The notes beneath the pieces are model-generated. The model was not told where the DNA came from. It did not search any database and was given only the letters and a program-made list of their open reading frames with translations. A DNA stretch of 64,000 nucleotides, from positions 249,220-313,219 of the forward strand of contig NZ_PENZ01000045.1 in assembly GCF_003144395.1 (NCBI RefSeq). The letters are read 5' to 3'. This DNA comes from Proteus faecis (GTDB taxonomy: Bacteria; Pseudomonadota; Gammaproteobacteria; Enterobacterales; Enterobacteriaceae). Shown here piece by piece: positions 28,370 through 38,022 of the stretch; positions within the stretch are counted from its first letter, which is position 1; the number at the start of each line of letters is the position of its first letter. The translations under genes and the position numbers were made by a program.

Positions 28370-29737
28370 TTAGTCATTTAACCAGCCAGAGGCTTTGGTT
28401 TGTGCAACAACACGATCAACTTGGGCTGGTGCATTACCAACATATGTCGTTGGATCTAAAAGTGCATCAAGCTCTTCTTGAGTAATGTGATCACGAATAC
28501 GGGTATCACGATTAATCGCTTCCACGAAGGTAATACCTTCTTCTTGCCCAGACATTGATGCTTCATACACAATTTCATGCGCAGTTTGTTTGCCAGCCTT
28601 ATCAGATAATGCAAACATCACACGCTCTGCCAACATAAAGCCCCCAAGGATATCCATATTTTCGCGCATTTTCTCGACATGCACATTCAGCCCGCCTATT
28701 ACTGTTTTCATATTATCAAAAATAACAGACAGCATCAGACACAGCTCTGGCATGATCTTCCATTCCATTTTCCAGATTGCACCATCACGTTCATGTTGGT
28801 GTTTCATCATATCCGTTAAAACAGAAAGATTCGCTTTTAGGGTATTACTCACACAAGCCGCATTTTCAACAATGGCAGGGTTACGTTTATGTGGCATGGT
28901 CGAAGACCCCACTTGCCCCTTACCGAAAGGCTCAGATAACTCATCAATTTCGTTATGCGCTAACAGTAAGATTTCATTAGCAATTTTACCTAGAGTTCCA
29001 CTAATTAAACCTATTAGCATGCCATATTCGCTGAATCTATCACGCGCAGGTTGCCATGAAATTTCAGGTACAGCTAAGCCTAAGCGCTTTAATACGCGAG
29101 CTTCTAATTCATCTGCCTTATCGCTTAAAGAAGCTTTTGTGCCTACCGCCCCAACAACACTACCAACAAATAAACGAGGCTCGATCTCTTTAAGGCGTTG
29201 ATAATGACGCGCTAACTCAGTTAACCAAATTGCAGTTTTATGACCAAACGTAATTGGCAGAGCTTGCAATGCTAATGTACGCCCAACCATGGGGGTGTTG
29301 CGATGTTGTTCACTTAATGAAAGCAGTGCACGACCTAATACTTTGATATCACGTAAAAACGTATGATGTGCATCTTTTAATTGCAGTACAAGTCCAGTAT
29401 CAATAACATCTTGTGTTGTTGGACCAAAGTGAACATATTCCCCATAATGTTCTGGACAAGCATGTTCTAAACCACGAATTGTTGGCACTAATGGATGACG
29501 AGTAAGACGCACTTGTTCTAATACATAATCCATATCAAGTTTTTCAAGTTTTGCAGTATCTGCAATAACTTTTGCCGCGTCTTTTGGGATCAAACCTAAT
29601 TCAGCTTGCTCAATCGCTAATGCAGCTTCGTAATCAAGCCAATTTTGCATTCTGGTTTTATCAGAAAAAATAGTTCTCATTTCTTCTGTTGACCATAAAT
29701 TCTTTAATAAAACAGAATCAAAAACACTGGTTCCCAT
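28370..29737 (-). CDS. Fumarase/aspartase-superfamily lyase (adenylosuccinate lyase/CMLE-like)
   Basis: 455 residues. The superfamily signature GSSTMPHKRNP is at about 277-287 and the second conserved block HFGPTTQDVIDT at 103-114. At the position of the His in the usual GRTH motif there is Leu (VGRTLALQALPITFGHK, about 151-167), a change seen in 3-carboxy-muconate cycloisomerase-type members. The housekeeping purB is normally with hflD/phoP, so this is a paralogue. Superfamily members release fumarate from an N- or S-succinyl compound, or perform the analogous lactonisation. With the PrpD, MetC-like and DcuC genes next to it, a catabolic lyase is likely; the substrate is unknown. Confidence 0.83.
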   Translation of the reverse strand: MGTSVFDSVLLKNLWSTEEMRTIFSDKTRMQNWLDYEAALAIEQAELGLIPKDAAKVIADTAKLEKLDMDYVLEQVRLTRHPLVPTIRGLEHACPEHYGEYVHFGPTTQDVIDTGLVLQLKDAHHTFLRDIKVLGRALLSLSEQHRNTPMVGRTLALQALPITFGHKTAIWLTELARHYQRLKEIEPRLFVGSVVGAVGTKASLSDKADELEARVLKRLGLAVPEISWQPARDRFSEYGMLIGLISGTLGKIANEILLLAHNEIDELSEPFGKGQVGSSTMPHKRNPAIVENAACVSNTLKANLSVLTDMMKHQHERDGAIWKMEWKIMPELCLMLSVIFDNMKTVIGGLNVHVEKMRENMDILGGFMLAERVMFALSDKAGKQTAHEIVYEASMSGQEEGITFVEAINRDTRIRDHITQEELDALLDPTTYVGNAPAQVDRVVAQTKASGWLND

Positions 29738-30140
29738 AATTATTTCCCCTGTTAAAAGAATAATAAAAAAATCGTTTTTTTAATCAAACGACTTGTTAGA
29801 TTGTTATTTTATTTATGCAATAGAATCTCAATAAAAACACTTTGATAATTTTAATCTAATTTAAAATATTTCTAATCAATTAAAAAATAACATTAATTCA
29901 ATTAGTTATAAATATCCCTTTATTTATTAGTTATAACTTTTGAATCTTAAATGTTATTTAAGATTTAATTAGAATAATTAATGCTAAAAAATTAGAGGAA
30001 GATCATCATTTTTAAAAAATAGCTATTTTAAAAACAAATAAGTTTGTTATAAATAATAGAAACAAAATAAGCACAAACAGTAATTAATCCTTTTATTTAA
30101 TTACCAGGGAACTCTATTTCTATATTTGGAGATATTAATA
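29738..30140. other. AT-rich divergent promoter region between the lyase and MetC-like genes
   Basis: About 400 bases without a gene, carrying divergent promoters. A 20-base inverted repeat, TCGTTT (29771-29776) and AAACGA (29785-29790), lies 33 bases before the lyase start and could be an operator. No good FNR or CRP site was seen. Confidence 0.6.
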
Positions 30141-31316
30141 ATGAAACAAAATAAACAAACAAAACTGATACACAGTGGACGCCAAACAATCAAAACTTCA
30201 GGCCCTATTAATCCACCAGTCATGAGAGCCAGTACCATTGTTTTTGATTCAATTAAAAGCTGGCGCGAAGTGCGTGATCGCCGAGCAACAGAGCGTGTTT
30301 TAAGTTATGGCGCACGTGGTACCGAAACTGCATTTGCCCTTGAAGCTTTAGTAACCGAATTAGAAGGTGGCTATCGCGCTCAGTTGTTCCCTACTGGATT
30401 GGCGGCTATCGCCGTCACTATTATGGGATATGCACGTAGTGGTGGGCATGTTTTATTTGCTGATTCTGTTTATGAACCCGTTCGTAAAATTGCATCGGCT
30501 TTTCTTGAACCTAATAACATCGCTTATAGTTTCTTTAAAACCGATGGTTCTGATTTTGAACAAAAAATTCAAGAAAATACACAACTTATTTTTGTCGAAT
30601 CACCGGGCTCATTACTTTATGAAATGCTCGACTTACCTGAAATTTGTCGTATTGCTCATGAGAGAGATATTCCTGTCGGGGTTGATAATACTTGGGGCTC
30701 AGCATGGCTGTATAACCCGCTAGAGTTAGGCGCTGATGTCTCTGTTATCGCTGCAACTAAATATCTATGTGGTCACTCTGATGTGATGATGGGCATTATG
30801 GTTGCAAATGAAAAAGCATGGAAAAAAATTGGTGCATTGCCTGAAGCATTAGGCCAAGCCAGTAGCCCAGATGATGCAGCATTAGTTCTTCGTGGCATAA
30901 GAACACTAGGTCAACGCATTGCTGCTCATGGTAAATCAGCACTAGCCATTGCACAGTGGTTAGAAACTCGCCCTGAAGTTGAAAAAGTTTGGTTTCCTGA
31001 ATTACCTAATCACCCTCGTCATGACTTATGGAAACGAGACTGCAAAGGCAGTAACGGTCTATTAACTATTGAATTTAAACAAAAATATACCACAAAACAA
31101 TCAGAGCAATTTATTGATGCACTTGAACTTTTTGGTATTGGTGCTTCTTGGGGAGGATTTGAGAGCCTTGCTTTACCTGCCAATGTTGTCGGTGCAAGAA
31201 CAGCCTCTGATTGGCGTGAAGGTCATGGGCCTTTTGTCCGTTTACATATTGGCCTTGAAGCAACGGATGATCTTATTGCAGATATTACACAAGCGTTTTC
31301 AGCATTAAACCAATAA
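30141..31316 (+). CDS. Cystathionine beta-lyase (MetC)-like PLP enzyme
   Basis: 391 residues from the ATG at 30141, 8 bases after TTGGAGA; a TTG at 30126 is in frame but overlaps that site. Cys/Met-metabolism PLP family: YGARGTETAFALEALVTELEGG, ESPGSLLYEMLDLP, VDNTWGSAWLYNPLELGADV and the PLP Lys at about 207 in AATKYLCGHSDVMMG, ending SWGGFESLALP. Close to E. coli MetC, which splits cystathionine into homocysteine, pyruvate and ammonia. Placement directly before a DcuC-type carrier and opposite a succinyl-lyase-type gene suggests a specialised C-S or C-N beta-lyase. Whether it is the only MetC of the organism cannot be judged. Confidence 0.85.
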   Translation: MKQNKQTKLIHSGRQTIKTSGPINPPVMRASTIVFDSIKSWREVRDRRATERVLSYGARGTETAFALEALVTELEGGYRAQLFPTGLAAIAVTIMGYARSGGHVLFADSVYEPVRKIASAFLEPNNIAYSFFKTDGSDFEQKIQENTQLIFVESPGSLLYEMLDLPEICRIAHERDIPVGVDNTWGSAWLYNPLELGADVSVIAATKYLCGHSDVMMGIMVANEKAWKKIGALPEALGQASSPDDAALVLRGIRTLGQRIAAHGKSALAIAQWLETRPEVEKVWFPELPNHPRHDLWKRDCKGSNGLLTIEFKQKYTTKQSEQFIDALELFGIGASWGGFESLALPANVVGARTASDWREGHGPFVRLHIGLEATDDLIADITQAFSALNQ

Positions 31317-31350
31317 CAAAAAATATTGCATCATTACCGGGGAATTCACT

Positions 31351-32718
31351 ATGACAGGTTTAATTATTGCCGCGCTGGTAACAGCGCTGGTGGTTTATTT
31401 ACTGGCGCGGGGTTATAAACCTCAGCCAGTATTATTACTCGGCGGGTTATTACTCTTGCTCTTAACAGCATCTCTAGACCTTAATCCGTTATTACCAGAA
31501 AATAAATCCACTCAATTTAAATATTTTGATATTTTCCAAATCTTTACGAATATTATGAGTTCTCGCTTAGCGGGCCTTGGTTTAACATTAATGGCAATAG
31601 CAGGTTTCTCTCGTTATATGGAACATGTTGGCGCAAGCCGTGCTTTATTCGCTATTTTTGAAAGACCATTAAAAGCGATAAAATCGCCTTACTTATTATT
31701 AGTGATTTCATTTCTAGTTACCCAAATCTTGGTGATCTTTATTCCTAGCCATGCAGGCTTAGGTATGCTGTTAATGGTTACCATGTATCCGATATTAATT
31801 CGTTCTGGTATTAGCCCACTTTCCGCTTTAGCCGTAATTGGATGTTGCCAGTTTATCGACCATGGTCCTGGTTCAGGTAATGTGATTATGGCGGCAAAAA
31901 CAGCGGATATCGAACCTGCTGTCTATTTTGTGCAGTATCAGTTACCAATCACTATTCCTATTATTATTGCGGTTGCTATCACTCACTTTTTTATTCAACG
32001 CTGGTGGGATAAACGTGAAGGATTTGTTTTTGACCCAACAACAATTGATGTCGTAAAAGAAGAAGGTAATAAAATCCCGTTATCTTATGCCTTACTACCC
32101 GTGATCCCTTTAATTCTAATTATCGGCTTCAGTCCTTTGCTACACCCTTATATTAAATTAGAAGTCACCACAGCGATGATTATTAGTACTGTGATTGCCC
32201 TTCTTTTTGAATATGTTCGCTTACGCGATGCAAAAGCGGTAATGAATAGCTTTATGCTGTTTTTTGAAGGAATGGGTAAGCAATTTGTCTTAGTGGTATC
32301 GTTAATTGTATCAGGTGAATTCTTTGCGAATGGTTTACTCAAAAGTGGTGCCGTCGATACGCTAATTAGCTCTGCTCAAGATGCGGGTTTTGGTATTGCA
32401 GCCATGATCATTGTAATGAGTGCCATTCTCGCATTAGCCGCCTTTTTAATGGGATCAGGTAATGCGGCATTCTTCTCATTTGCCGCCTTAACTCCCAAAA
32501 TTGCCACCTTCTTAAAAGTAGATGTGATCACCCTAATTTTACCTATGCAAATAATGACAAGCTTTGGCCGTACTGTTTCACCAATTACTGCCGCTATTGT
32601 CGCTATTGCGGGTATTGCGAATGTCTCACCTTTCCAAATAGTTAAACGTACCGCTATTCCTATGGCTGTCGCAGCCATTGTGAACTTAGCAATGACATTC
32701 TGGTTTTTATATTCCTAA
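31351..32718 (+). CDS. DcuC-family anaerobic C4-dicarboxylate transporter
   Basis: 455 residues with about twelve hydrophobic segments. DcuC-type stretches include PSHAGLGMLLMVTMYPILIRSGIS, ALAAFLMGSGNAAFFSFAALTPK and SFGRTVSPITAAIVAIAGIANVSPFQIVKRTAIP. E. coli DcuC exports succinate or exchanges it for fumarate during anaerobic growth. It begins 34 bases after the MetC-like gene and shares its operon, ending at a strong terminator. Acts in the inner membrane. The partner enzymes suggest exchange of a fumarate/succinate product against the substrate of the block. Confidence 0.87.
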   Translation: MTGLIIAALVTALVVYLLARGYKPQPVLLLGGLLLLLLTASLDLNPLLPENKSTQFKYFDIFQIFTNIMSSRLAGLGLTLMAIAGFSRYMEHVGASRALFAIFERPLKAIKSPYLLLVISFLVTQILVIFIPSHAGLGMLLMVTMYPILIRSGISPLSALAVIGCCQFIDHGPGSGNVIMAAKTADIEPAVYFVQYQLPITIPIIIAVAITHFFIQRWWDKREGFVFDPTTIDVVKEEGNKIPLSYALLPVIPLILIIGFSPLLHPYIKLEVTTAMIISTVIALLFEYVRLRDAKAVMNSFMLFFEGMGKQFVLVVSLIVSGEFFANGLLKSGAVDTLISSAQDAGFGIAAMIIVMSAILALAAFLMGSGNAAFFSFAALTPKIATFLKVDVITLILPMQIMTSFGRTVSPITAAIVAIAGIANVSPFQIVKRTAIPMAVAAIVNLAMTFWFLYS

Positions 32719-32738
32719 TTAAGTTGCGTTACCCCTTG

Positions 32739-32777
32739 CCCTTAAACTCCGTTACTCCTGAGTTTAAGGGTTTTTTT
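32739..32777 (+). terminator. Strong terminator after the DcuC-family gene
   Basis: CCCTTAAACTC (32739-32749) pairs with GAGTTTAAGGG (32760-32770), followed by seven T residues. Confidence 0.93.
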
Positions 32778-32995
32778 CTTATCATTGACTGTCAACTTTG
32801 ATTGAAATCATTAACGTCAACCTTAACTTTACTCAGGCTGTTTATAAAAAATAAATAGCCTGTTTATTTATCTATTTGCCTCTTTTTTACTTAAAAAAAC
32901 AGATGTTTTCGCCACTATTACTTGTCGATTAAACCAACTGAGTACTTGTTTCAACTTTATATCTCGATATACTTTTGCGTAACATTCATCTGCAA

Positions 32996-33190
32996 ATGAA
33001 CATTATGAAAAAAATAATTATTGTTATTATCGCGCTACTTGCCTTTGGTTCTATTGGTGGTATTTTCTTGGCGGGTTTAAATATCTATACACGCTCTACG
33101 ACGCCAATAGAAACTGAGCAAACTCAACCAGAAATATCTCCTACACAGCAATTTCCAGCTATCCCAGACAGCTCACCTTCTACAAAATAA
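32996..33190 (+). CDS. Small single-span membrane or exported protein
   Basis: 64 residues from the ATG at 32996 or 61 from that at 33005 (MKKIIIVIIALL). Neither start has a clear ribosome binding site, and a TTG at 32975 is less likely. A charged start is followed by a hydrophobic run (residues about 4-28), then a hydrophilic Thr/Pro/Gln/Ser-rich tail, so it is either an anchored periplasmic peptide or an exported one. It ends 13 bases before sseA and may share its transcript. Not recognised; no function assigned. Confidence 0.6.
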   Translation: MNIMKKIIIVIIALLAFGSIGGIFLAGLNIYTRSTTPIETEQTQPEISPTQQFPAIPDSSPSTK

Positions 33191-33203
33191 ATGAGGTCGC
33201 ACC

Positions 33204-34046
33204 GTGGAATACGATTACTTTGTTACTCCCCAATGGCTATTTGAACATCAAAATAACGCTGATCTTGTGATCCTTGATGTAAGTGCACCAATGCCAACTC
33301 AAGATATTGATTATCAAGCACTTTACCTTGAACGTCATATTCCACATGCCCATTTTTTTGATCTTGATGAAGTCGCAGATAAAACCACGTCACTCCCCCA
33401 TATGCTACCTTCTGATGCGCTATTTTCAGAGACTCTGACACAATTAGGTATCTCTAATAGCACGACTGTCATTCTTTATGATCAAGGCAATTTATTCTCG
33501 GCACCAAGAGGCTGGTGGACATTCACAACACTAGGTTGTCGTAATGTGCGTATTCTTGCTGGTGGATTACAGGCATGGATTGAAGCGGGATTTGCGACAG
33601 AACAAGGTGAAGCAATTAAAGCACCTGCACAGTCTCCTTTTGTTGTTGAGCGCCATGCACAACGTTATGCTAATAAACAGCAACTTCTTGATAATTTAGA
33701 GACTAAACAAAAACAGATAGTTGATGCTCGTTCTGCTGATCGTTTTTATGGTAGAGCACCTGAACCTCGCCCGGGTTTACGTAGTGGGCATATCCCTGGC
33801 AGTAAAAATGTGCCTTGGAATGAATTAGTTATTGATGGGAAATTAAAAGAAAAAACCGAACTAAAACAAATCTTTGAAAAATCCGGCATTGATTTATCAC
33901 AACCTATTATTGTGACTTGTGGTTCAGGTATGACCGCGGCAATTTTATTTTTAGCGTTAACTGTATTAGGTTGCCAATCTATTGCACTTTATGACGGCTC
34001 TTGGGCGCAATGGGGTGCTGAAAGTGCCCTTCCTTGTGAATGCTAA
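33204..34046 (+). CDS. sseA: 3-mercaptopyruvate sulfurtransferase SseA (GTG start)
   Basis: 280 residues (E. coli 281), two rhodanese domains. The GTG at 33204 sits 7 bases after GAGG; no ATG is near. Domain 1 has HIPHAHFFDLDEV and LPHMLPS; domain 2 has GLRSGHIPGSKNVPWNEL and the active-site loop TCGSGMTAAI with catalytic Cys near residue 238. Transfers sulfur from 3-mercaptopyruvate to thiol or cyanide acceptors in the cytoplasm. A terminator follows. Confidence 0.95.
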   Translation: MEYDYFVTPQWLFEHQNNADLVILDVSAPMPTQDIDYQALYLERHIPHAHFFDLDEVADKTTSLPHMLPSDALFSETLTQLGISNSTTVILYDQGNLFSAPRGWWTFTTLGCRNVRILAGGLQAWIEAGFATEQGEAIKAPAQSPFVVERHAQRYANKQQLLDNLETKQKQIVDARSADRFYGRAPEPRPGLRSGHIPGSKNVPWNELVIDGKLKEKTELKQIFEKSGIDLSQPIIVTCGSGMTAAILFLALTVLGCQSIALYDGSWAQWGAESALPCEC

Positions 34047-34070
34047 CTTGATCTATTTTGCCTGAAAAAG

Positions 34071-34093
34071 TAAACCCGCATTAAGCGGGTTTA
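34071..34093. terminator. Terminator between sseA and yeaQ
   Basis: TAAACCCGC (34071-34079) pairs with GCGGGTTTA (34085-34093) in the space between convergent genes. Confidence 0.8.
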
Positions 34094-34133
34094 TTATCAA
34101 TATCGATTAGATGTGAATATTGATGCAAATACA

Positions 34134-34382
34134 TTAACTTGCGAATACTTTCGCAAGATAGAGCACAACAATAGCACCAATGACAGCGACAACAAAACTA
34201 CCGAAGTTAAAGCCATCCACTTTGCCTTTGCCAAAGAAGCTACTAATTGCACCACCAACAACCGCACCCACAATACCTAAAATACAAGTCCATATCAGAC
34301 CAATATCATAAGAGCCTGGCATTAAGAATTTCGCCAAAATACCCGCGATCAAACCAAAGATAATCCAAGCAAGAATTCCCAT
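34134..34382 (-). CDS. yeaQ: GlsB/YeaQ/YmgE-family stress-response membrane protein
   Basis: 82 residues from the ATG at 34382, the same length as E. coli YeaQ and starting MGILAWIIFGLIAGILAKFLMPG like it; an upstream ATG at 34403 is in frame. Three hydrophobic segments with Gly-rich packing, and the family-typical KVDGFNFGSFVVAVIGAIVVL near the C terminus (transglycosylase-associated protein family). Inner-membrane protein linked to general stress; biochemical role unknown. Monocistronic. Confidence 0.9.
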   Translation of the reverse strand: MGILAWIIFGLIAGILAKFLMPGSYDIGLIWTCILGIVGAVVGGAISSFFGKGKVDGFNFGSFVVAVIGAIVVLYLAKVFAS

Positions 34383-34526
34383 AGTTCCCCCTAAAATAGT
34401 CATGATATAAACAACATACCTAAAAATGTCACTTATTGAGTGTAAGTCGAAATAATTATTTTTTCCAATTATTGAAGATAAGTAACATCATATTTAAGAT
34501 AAATAGAGAAATTATTGTTTAACGAA

Positions 34527-34558
34527 CAAAAAAATAGCGCTAATTTATTAGCGCTATT
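34527..34558 (-). terminator. Terminator after dusC
   Basis: AATAGCGCTAA (34533-34543) pairs with TTAGCGCTATT (34548-34558); on the minus strand it is followed by a T-run (A-run from 34528). Confidence 0.9.
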
Positions 34559-34583
34559 GTTATCGAATAAGATGATTTTTAAA

Positions 34584-35516
34584 CTACAACGCTTCTATTG
34601 CAAGCGCGATTTCTGGCGATGTTTTTAATGTTCTTATTTGCCTAAATAACTCATCTGCTTCTGAGTATTCTTTGCGTAAATAGCTGAACCACTGCTTAAT
34701 ACGTGATGCATGATAAATCGTCGTATCGCCACGCTTTTCTAAACGAACATAGCGCTTTAATAATTCTATCACCTCTTGCCAAGGCATTCTCTCTTCTATG
34801 CCTTTTACAACACGACTTAAGTTAGGGGTATTCATTGCACCGCGACCAATCATAATCGCATCACAACCTGTTGTGGCTAAGCAGGCTAATGCATCTTCAC
34901 GGTTCCAAATTTCGCCATTAGCAATCACAGGGATTGAAAGCCTTTGACGAATATCCCCAATGGCTTGCCAATTAATTTTTTCGGCATTATAACCATCTTC
35001 TTTAGTTCTACCATGTATGGTGATTTCCGTAGCGCCACCTTGCACCACAGCATCGGCAATTTCATGACTATACGCAGAAGAATCCCAGCCAAGTCTCACT
35101 TTAACAGAGACAGGTAACTCTGAAGGCACTGCGCCACGCATTGCTTTTGTTGCTTGATAAATCGTTTCTGGCTGTTTTAGAAGAGAAGCACCCCCACCAC
35201 TACCATTGACTGTTTTTGAAGGGCAACCACAATTTAAATCAACCCCCCAAGAGCCTAATGATACCGCTCTAAAGGCATTTTCAGCCAACCATTGTGGATG
35301 TTGTCCTAATAATTGTACTCGCACCAGTGTGCCACTCTTAGTGCGACTTTCTGTCTGCAACTCAGGGCATAAGCGATAAAATGCTTTCGTTGGCAGTAAT
35401 GAATCAACAACGCGTACAAACTCTGTAATACAGAGATCATAATCGTTAATCGAAGTGAGTAATTCTCTCACAAGGGGGTCTAAAACCCCCTCCATTGGCG
35501 CTAATAAAACTCGCAC
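34584..35516 (-). CDS. dusC: tRNA-dihydrouridine(16) synthase DusC
   Basis: 310 residues (E. coli 315). FMN TIM-barrel enzyme that reduces uridine 16 in tRNA using NADPH. N-terminal [17 protein letters not shown], the catalytic Cys in [21 protein letters not shown] (about residues 95-115), [14 protein letters not shown] and [14 protein letters not shown] are visible. The KIANGEIWN type and the short recognition domain point to DusC rather than DusA or DusB. It begins 9 bases after rhlE ends and is probably co-transcribed with it. Confidence 0.94.
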   Translation of the reverse strand: MRVLLAPMEGVLDPLVRELLTSINDYDLCITEFVRVVDSLLPTKAFYRLCPELQTESRTKSGTLVRVQLLGQHPQWLAENAFRAVSLGSWGVDLNCGCPSKTVNGSGGGASLLKQPETIYQATKAMRGAVPSELPVSVKVRLGWDSSAYSHEIADAVVQGGATEITIHGRTKEDGYNAEKINWQAIGDIRQRLSIPVIANGEIWNREDALACLATTGCDAIMIGRGAMNTPNLSRVVKGIEERMPWQEVIELLKRYVRLEKRGDTTIYHASRIKQWFSYLRKEYSEADELFRQIRTLKTSPEIALAIEAL

Positions 35517-35525
35517 TTTTTAACC

Positions 35526-36941
35526 TCAAAACTCTTTTCTAGCTTTTGACCAAGGGCTTTGATTATTACTACCTTCATCACTTTTACGTGAACGGCGAGG
35601 CCCTAATTTTCCGCTACGAGAGCCATCTTTATTACGGTAGTTTTCTCTGTTTTTATTACGCCCAGACTCTTTGCCTTCGTTGTCACCCTCTGTACGGTTA
35701 TTGTTGCGATTGTCCTTACCGCGAATATCTGCACGACCACCACTTCTACGTGGTGTTTTATTCTTTGGCTTTTTATGCAAAGGCGCAGCTTTAATTGAAG
35801 GATCAGGATCGTAACCTTCTAATGCTAAACGTGGGATTTCACGTTTTAATAAACGTTCAATATCAGCTAATAAACCATGTTCATCAACACAAACTAGCGA
35901 AATAGCCTTACCCGTTGCAGCTGCACGACCTGTTCTACCAATACGGTGCACATAATCTTCTGCAACTTGCGGTAATTCAAAATTGACGACATAAGGTAGT
36001 TGGTCGATATCAAGACCACGAGCGGCAATATCTGTTGCAACTAACGCTCTTAATTTACCGTCTTTAAAGTCAGCTAAAGCTCGGGTTCTCGCACCTTGGC
36101 TTTTATTACCGTGAATAGCCGCTGATTTAATACCATCTGCATTTAAATGTTCAGCAAGTTTATTTGCACCATGTTTAGTGCGGGTGAAAATCAGTACTTG
36201 TGACCAATTTTCTAAACCAATTAAATGTGATAACAGTTCAGTTTTACGCTTTTTATCAACTAAATGTACATGTTGATCGACAGATTCAGCAGCTGAGTTT
36301 TTTGGTGCAACAGAAATACTCACCGGATCATTTAAGAGCGAATTGGCAAGACCGGTGATCTCTTTAGAAAACGTCGCGGAAAATAGTAAGTTTTGACGTT
36401 TTTTCGGTAATTTACTAATCACTCGGCGAATATCGTGAATAAAGCCCATATCTAACATACGATCAGCTTCATCAAGCACTAAAACTTCAACGCGAGAAAG
36501 ATCAACCGCATTTTGATGTTCAAGATCGAGTAAACGTCCTGGTGTTGCAATCAATACATCAACACCACCACGTAACTTCATCATTTGTGGATTAATGCTC
36601 ACACCACCAAAAACAACTAATGAACGAATAGGAATATAACGGCTATACGCTTTTACATTTTCAGCAATTTGAGCGGCAAGCTCGCGTGTTGGTGTCAAAA
36701 TCAGCGCTTTAACTGGTTGGCGACCTTTTGTTTTCGTAGCTGATTGAGATAACTTTTCCAATATTGGTAATGTAAAAGCTGCTGTTTTACCTGTGCCTGT
36801 TTGTGCACTGGCTAATACGTCTTTACCTGCCAAAATCGGCTCAATCGCCTGTTGTTGAATAGGGGTTGGGGTTTTATACCCTTGCTCATCAATAGCGCGG
36901 AGAAGCGCCTCACTTAAGCCAAGCGATGTAAAATCGGTCAA
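35526..36941 (-). CDS. rhlE: ATP-dependent RNA helicase RhlE
   Basis: 471 residues. DEAD-box helicase acting in ribosome assembly and RNA turnover. Motifs in order: Q motif ([13 protein letters not shown]), [62 protein letters not shown] and [10 protein letters not shown]. Residues after about 390 form a basic, Arg/Asn/Gly-rich disordered tail as in RhlE. Divergent from cecR as in E. coli; dusC follows. Confidence 0.95.
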   Translation of the reverse strand: MTDFTSLGLSEALLRAIDEQGYKTPTPIQQQAIEPILAGKDVLASAQTGTGKTAAFTLPILEKLSQSATKTKGRQPVKALILTPTRELAAQIAENVKAYSRYIPIRSLVVFGGVSINPQMMKLRGGVDVLIATPGRLLDLEHQNAVDLSRVEVLVLDEADRMLDMGFIHDIRRVISKLPKKRQNLLFSATFSKEITGLANSLLNDPVSISVAPKNSAAESVDQHVHLVDKKRKTELLSHLIGLENWSQVLIFTRTKHGANKLAEHLNADGIKSAAIHGNKSQGARTRALADFKDGKLRALVATDIAARGLDIDQLPYVVNFELPQVAEDYVHRIGRTGRAAATGKAISLVCVDEHGLLADIERLLKREIPRLALEGYDPDPSIKAAPLHKKPKNKTPRRSGGRADIRGKDNRNNNRTEGDNEGKESGRNKNRENYRNKDGSRSGKLGPRRSRKSDEGSNNQSPWSKARKEF

Positions 36942-37312
36942 AACAGTAGTCTCCTACAACCAGAACGTATAACACGGTGATTGAAATTAAAAATGACGGG
37001 CTTTCATACTGTCAATCTATAGGTATTGTTACTCTATAAGTACTATCATTTCTAGATATAGACAGTGATGAAAGAGAATGAACCTTGCTAGGTTAACCTA
37101 ATAACCCCTATTTTAACAGTTTTTGCTATATTCAGAATACAAAAATAATTTTCAATAATAGATAGTGTTTTTTATTACAAATCACCTTTATTCGATTATT
37201 TATTACAAATTTTCCCTATTGTTCAATATCATCTAATATAATACTCCTTGTTATCGCTGTTTTTAATATCATTGGTTTTGTTACATTTTACTTAAGTAAG
37301 GTATCTTCTATT
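36942..37312. other. Divergent rhlE/cecR spacer
   Basis: 370 bases without a gene. It contains a long interrupted inverted repeat at 37001-37074 (listed separately) and otherwise AT-rich promoter DNA. In E. coli CecR regulates both rhlE and its own operon from the matching spacer, so operators are expected here. Confidence 0.6.
37001..37074. repeat. Interrupted inverted repeat between rhlE and cecR
   Basis: CTTTCAT-ACTGTC-AATCTATAG on the left (37001-37022) mirrors the right arm (37052-37074), whose complement reads CTTTCAT-C-ACTGTC-TATATCTAG. The outer 13 bases match apart from one inserted base. The interior is about 29 bases. Could be paired operators, a palindromic mobile remnant or an RNA hairpin in a 5' leader. 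Confidence 0.6.
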
Positions 37313-38011
37313 ATGTCAGAAACCCATCAGAAGACGACACGTGGTGAACTAGCAAAACGACAATTATTGGAAGCGGCATGTGAGATCTTTGGTAAAAATG
37401 GCCCCGATGCAGCCACAACACGCCAAATTGCACAAGCTGCTCAACAAAATATTGCCGCTATCGCTTATTATTTTGGTTCTAAAGAAGGGTTATATCTCGC
37501 CGTTGCACAACATATTGCTGATCTTATTCGCCTTGATTTTGAACCGACAGTAGTCATTCTTGACGAATTTCTTGAGCGGCCTAACCCAGCAGAACATTTG
37601 CCATTACTGCAAACGCTTATCACTGATAGTTTTCTACAATATGCTCGTCTTGTGCTTGATAAAGAAAATATTCATCTTAGTCGTATTATGGCAAGAGAAC
37701 AGCTTGTTCCCACAGAAGCATACTCGCTAATCCATCAACAAGCGTTATCGCCTCTTTTAACGCGTGTAAACAAACTATTAGCTCTCTATATTGGTTTAGA
37801 TCCTTCACTTCCAACGACAATGCTACACACTCACGCTATTTTAGGAGAAGTGCTATCATTTCGTTTAGTAAGAGAAACCATTCTTAGACAAACAGGATGG
37901 GATAGAATAGGTAAAAATGAATATCAAATTATCTCGAACACCTTAAAAACTCATATTACTTTATTACTCAACGGATTAAGAGAGATTTACACTAACCCAC
38001 ATCACGCATAA
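37313..38011 (+). CDS. cecR: TetR-family regulator CecR (YbiH)
   Basis: 232 residues. N-terminal TetR HTH (about residues 10-60: [51 protein letters not shown]) followed by the DUF1956 ligand-binding domain typical of YbiH ([25 protein letters not shown]). In E. coli CecR represses ybhGFSR and controls sensitivity to cefoperazone and chloramphenicol. It begins the operon cecR-ybhG-ybhF-ybhS-ybhR, with ybhG 11 bases downstream. Confidence 0.93.
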   Translation: MSETHQKTTRGELAKRQLLEAACEIFGKNGPDAATTRQIAQAAQQNIAAIAYYFGSKEGLYLAVAQHIADLIRLDFEPTVVILDEFLERPNPAEHLPLLQTLITDSFLQYARLVLDKENIHLSRIMAREQLVPTEAYSLIHQQALSPLLTRVNKLLALYIGLDPSLPTTMLHTHAILGEVLSFRLVRETILRQTGWDRIGKNEYQIISNTLKTHITLLLNGLREIYTNPHHA

Positions 38012-38022
38012 ATAGAGTTATT

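Noticed and set aside
28590-29201. Plus-strand open frame of 203 codons inside the fumarase-superfamily lyase gene
   Set aside because: Antisense to a conserved gene with low-complexity Ser/Pro/Ile composition and no family match; a shadow frame.
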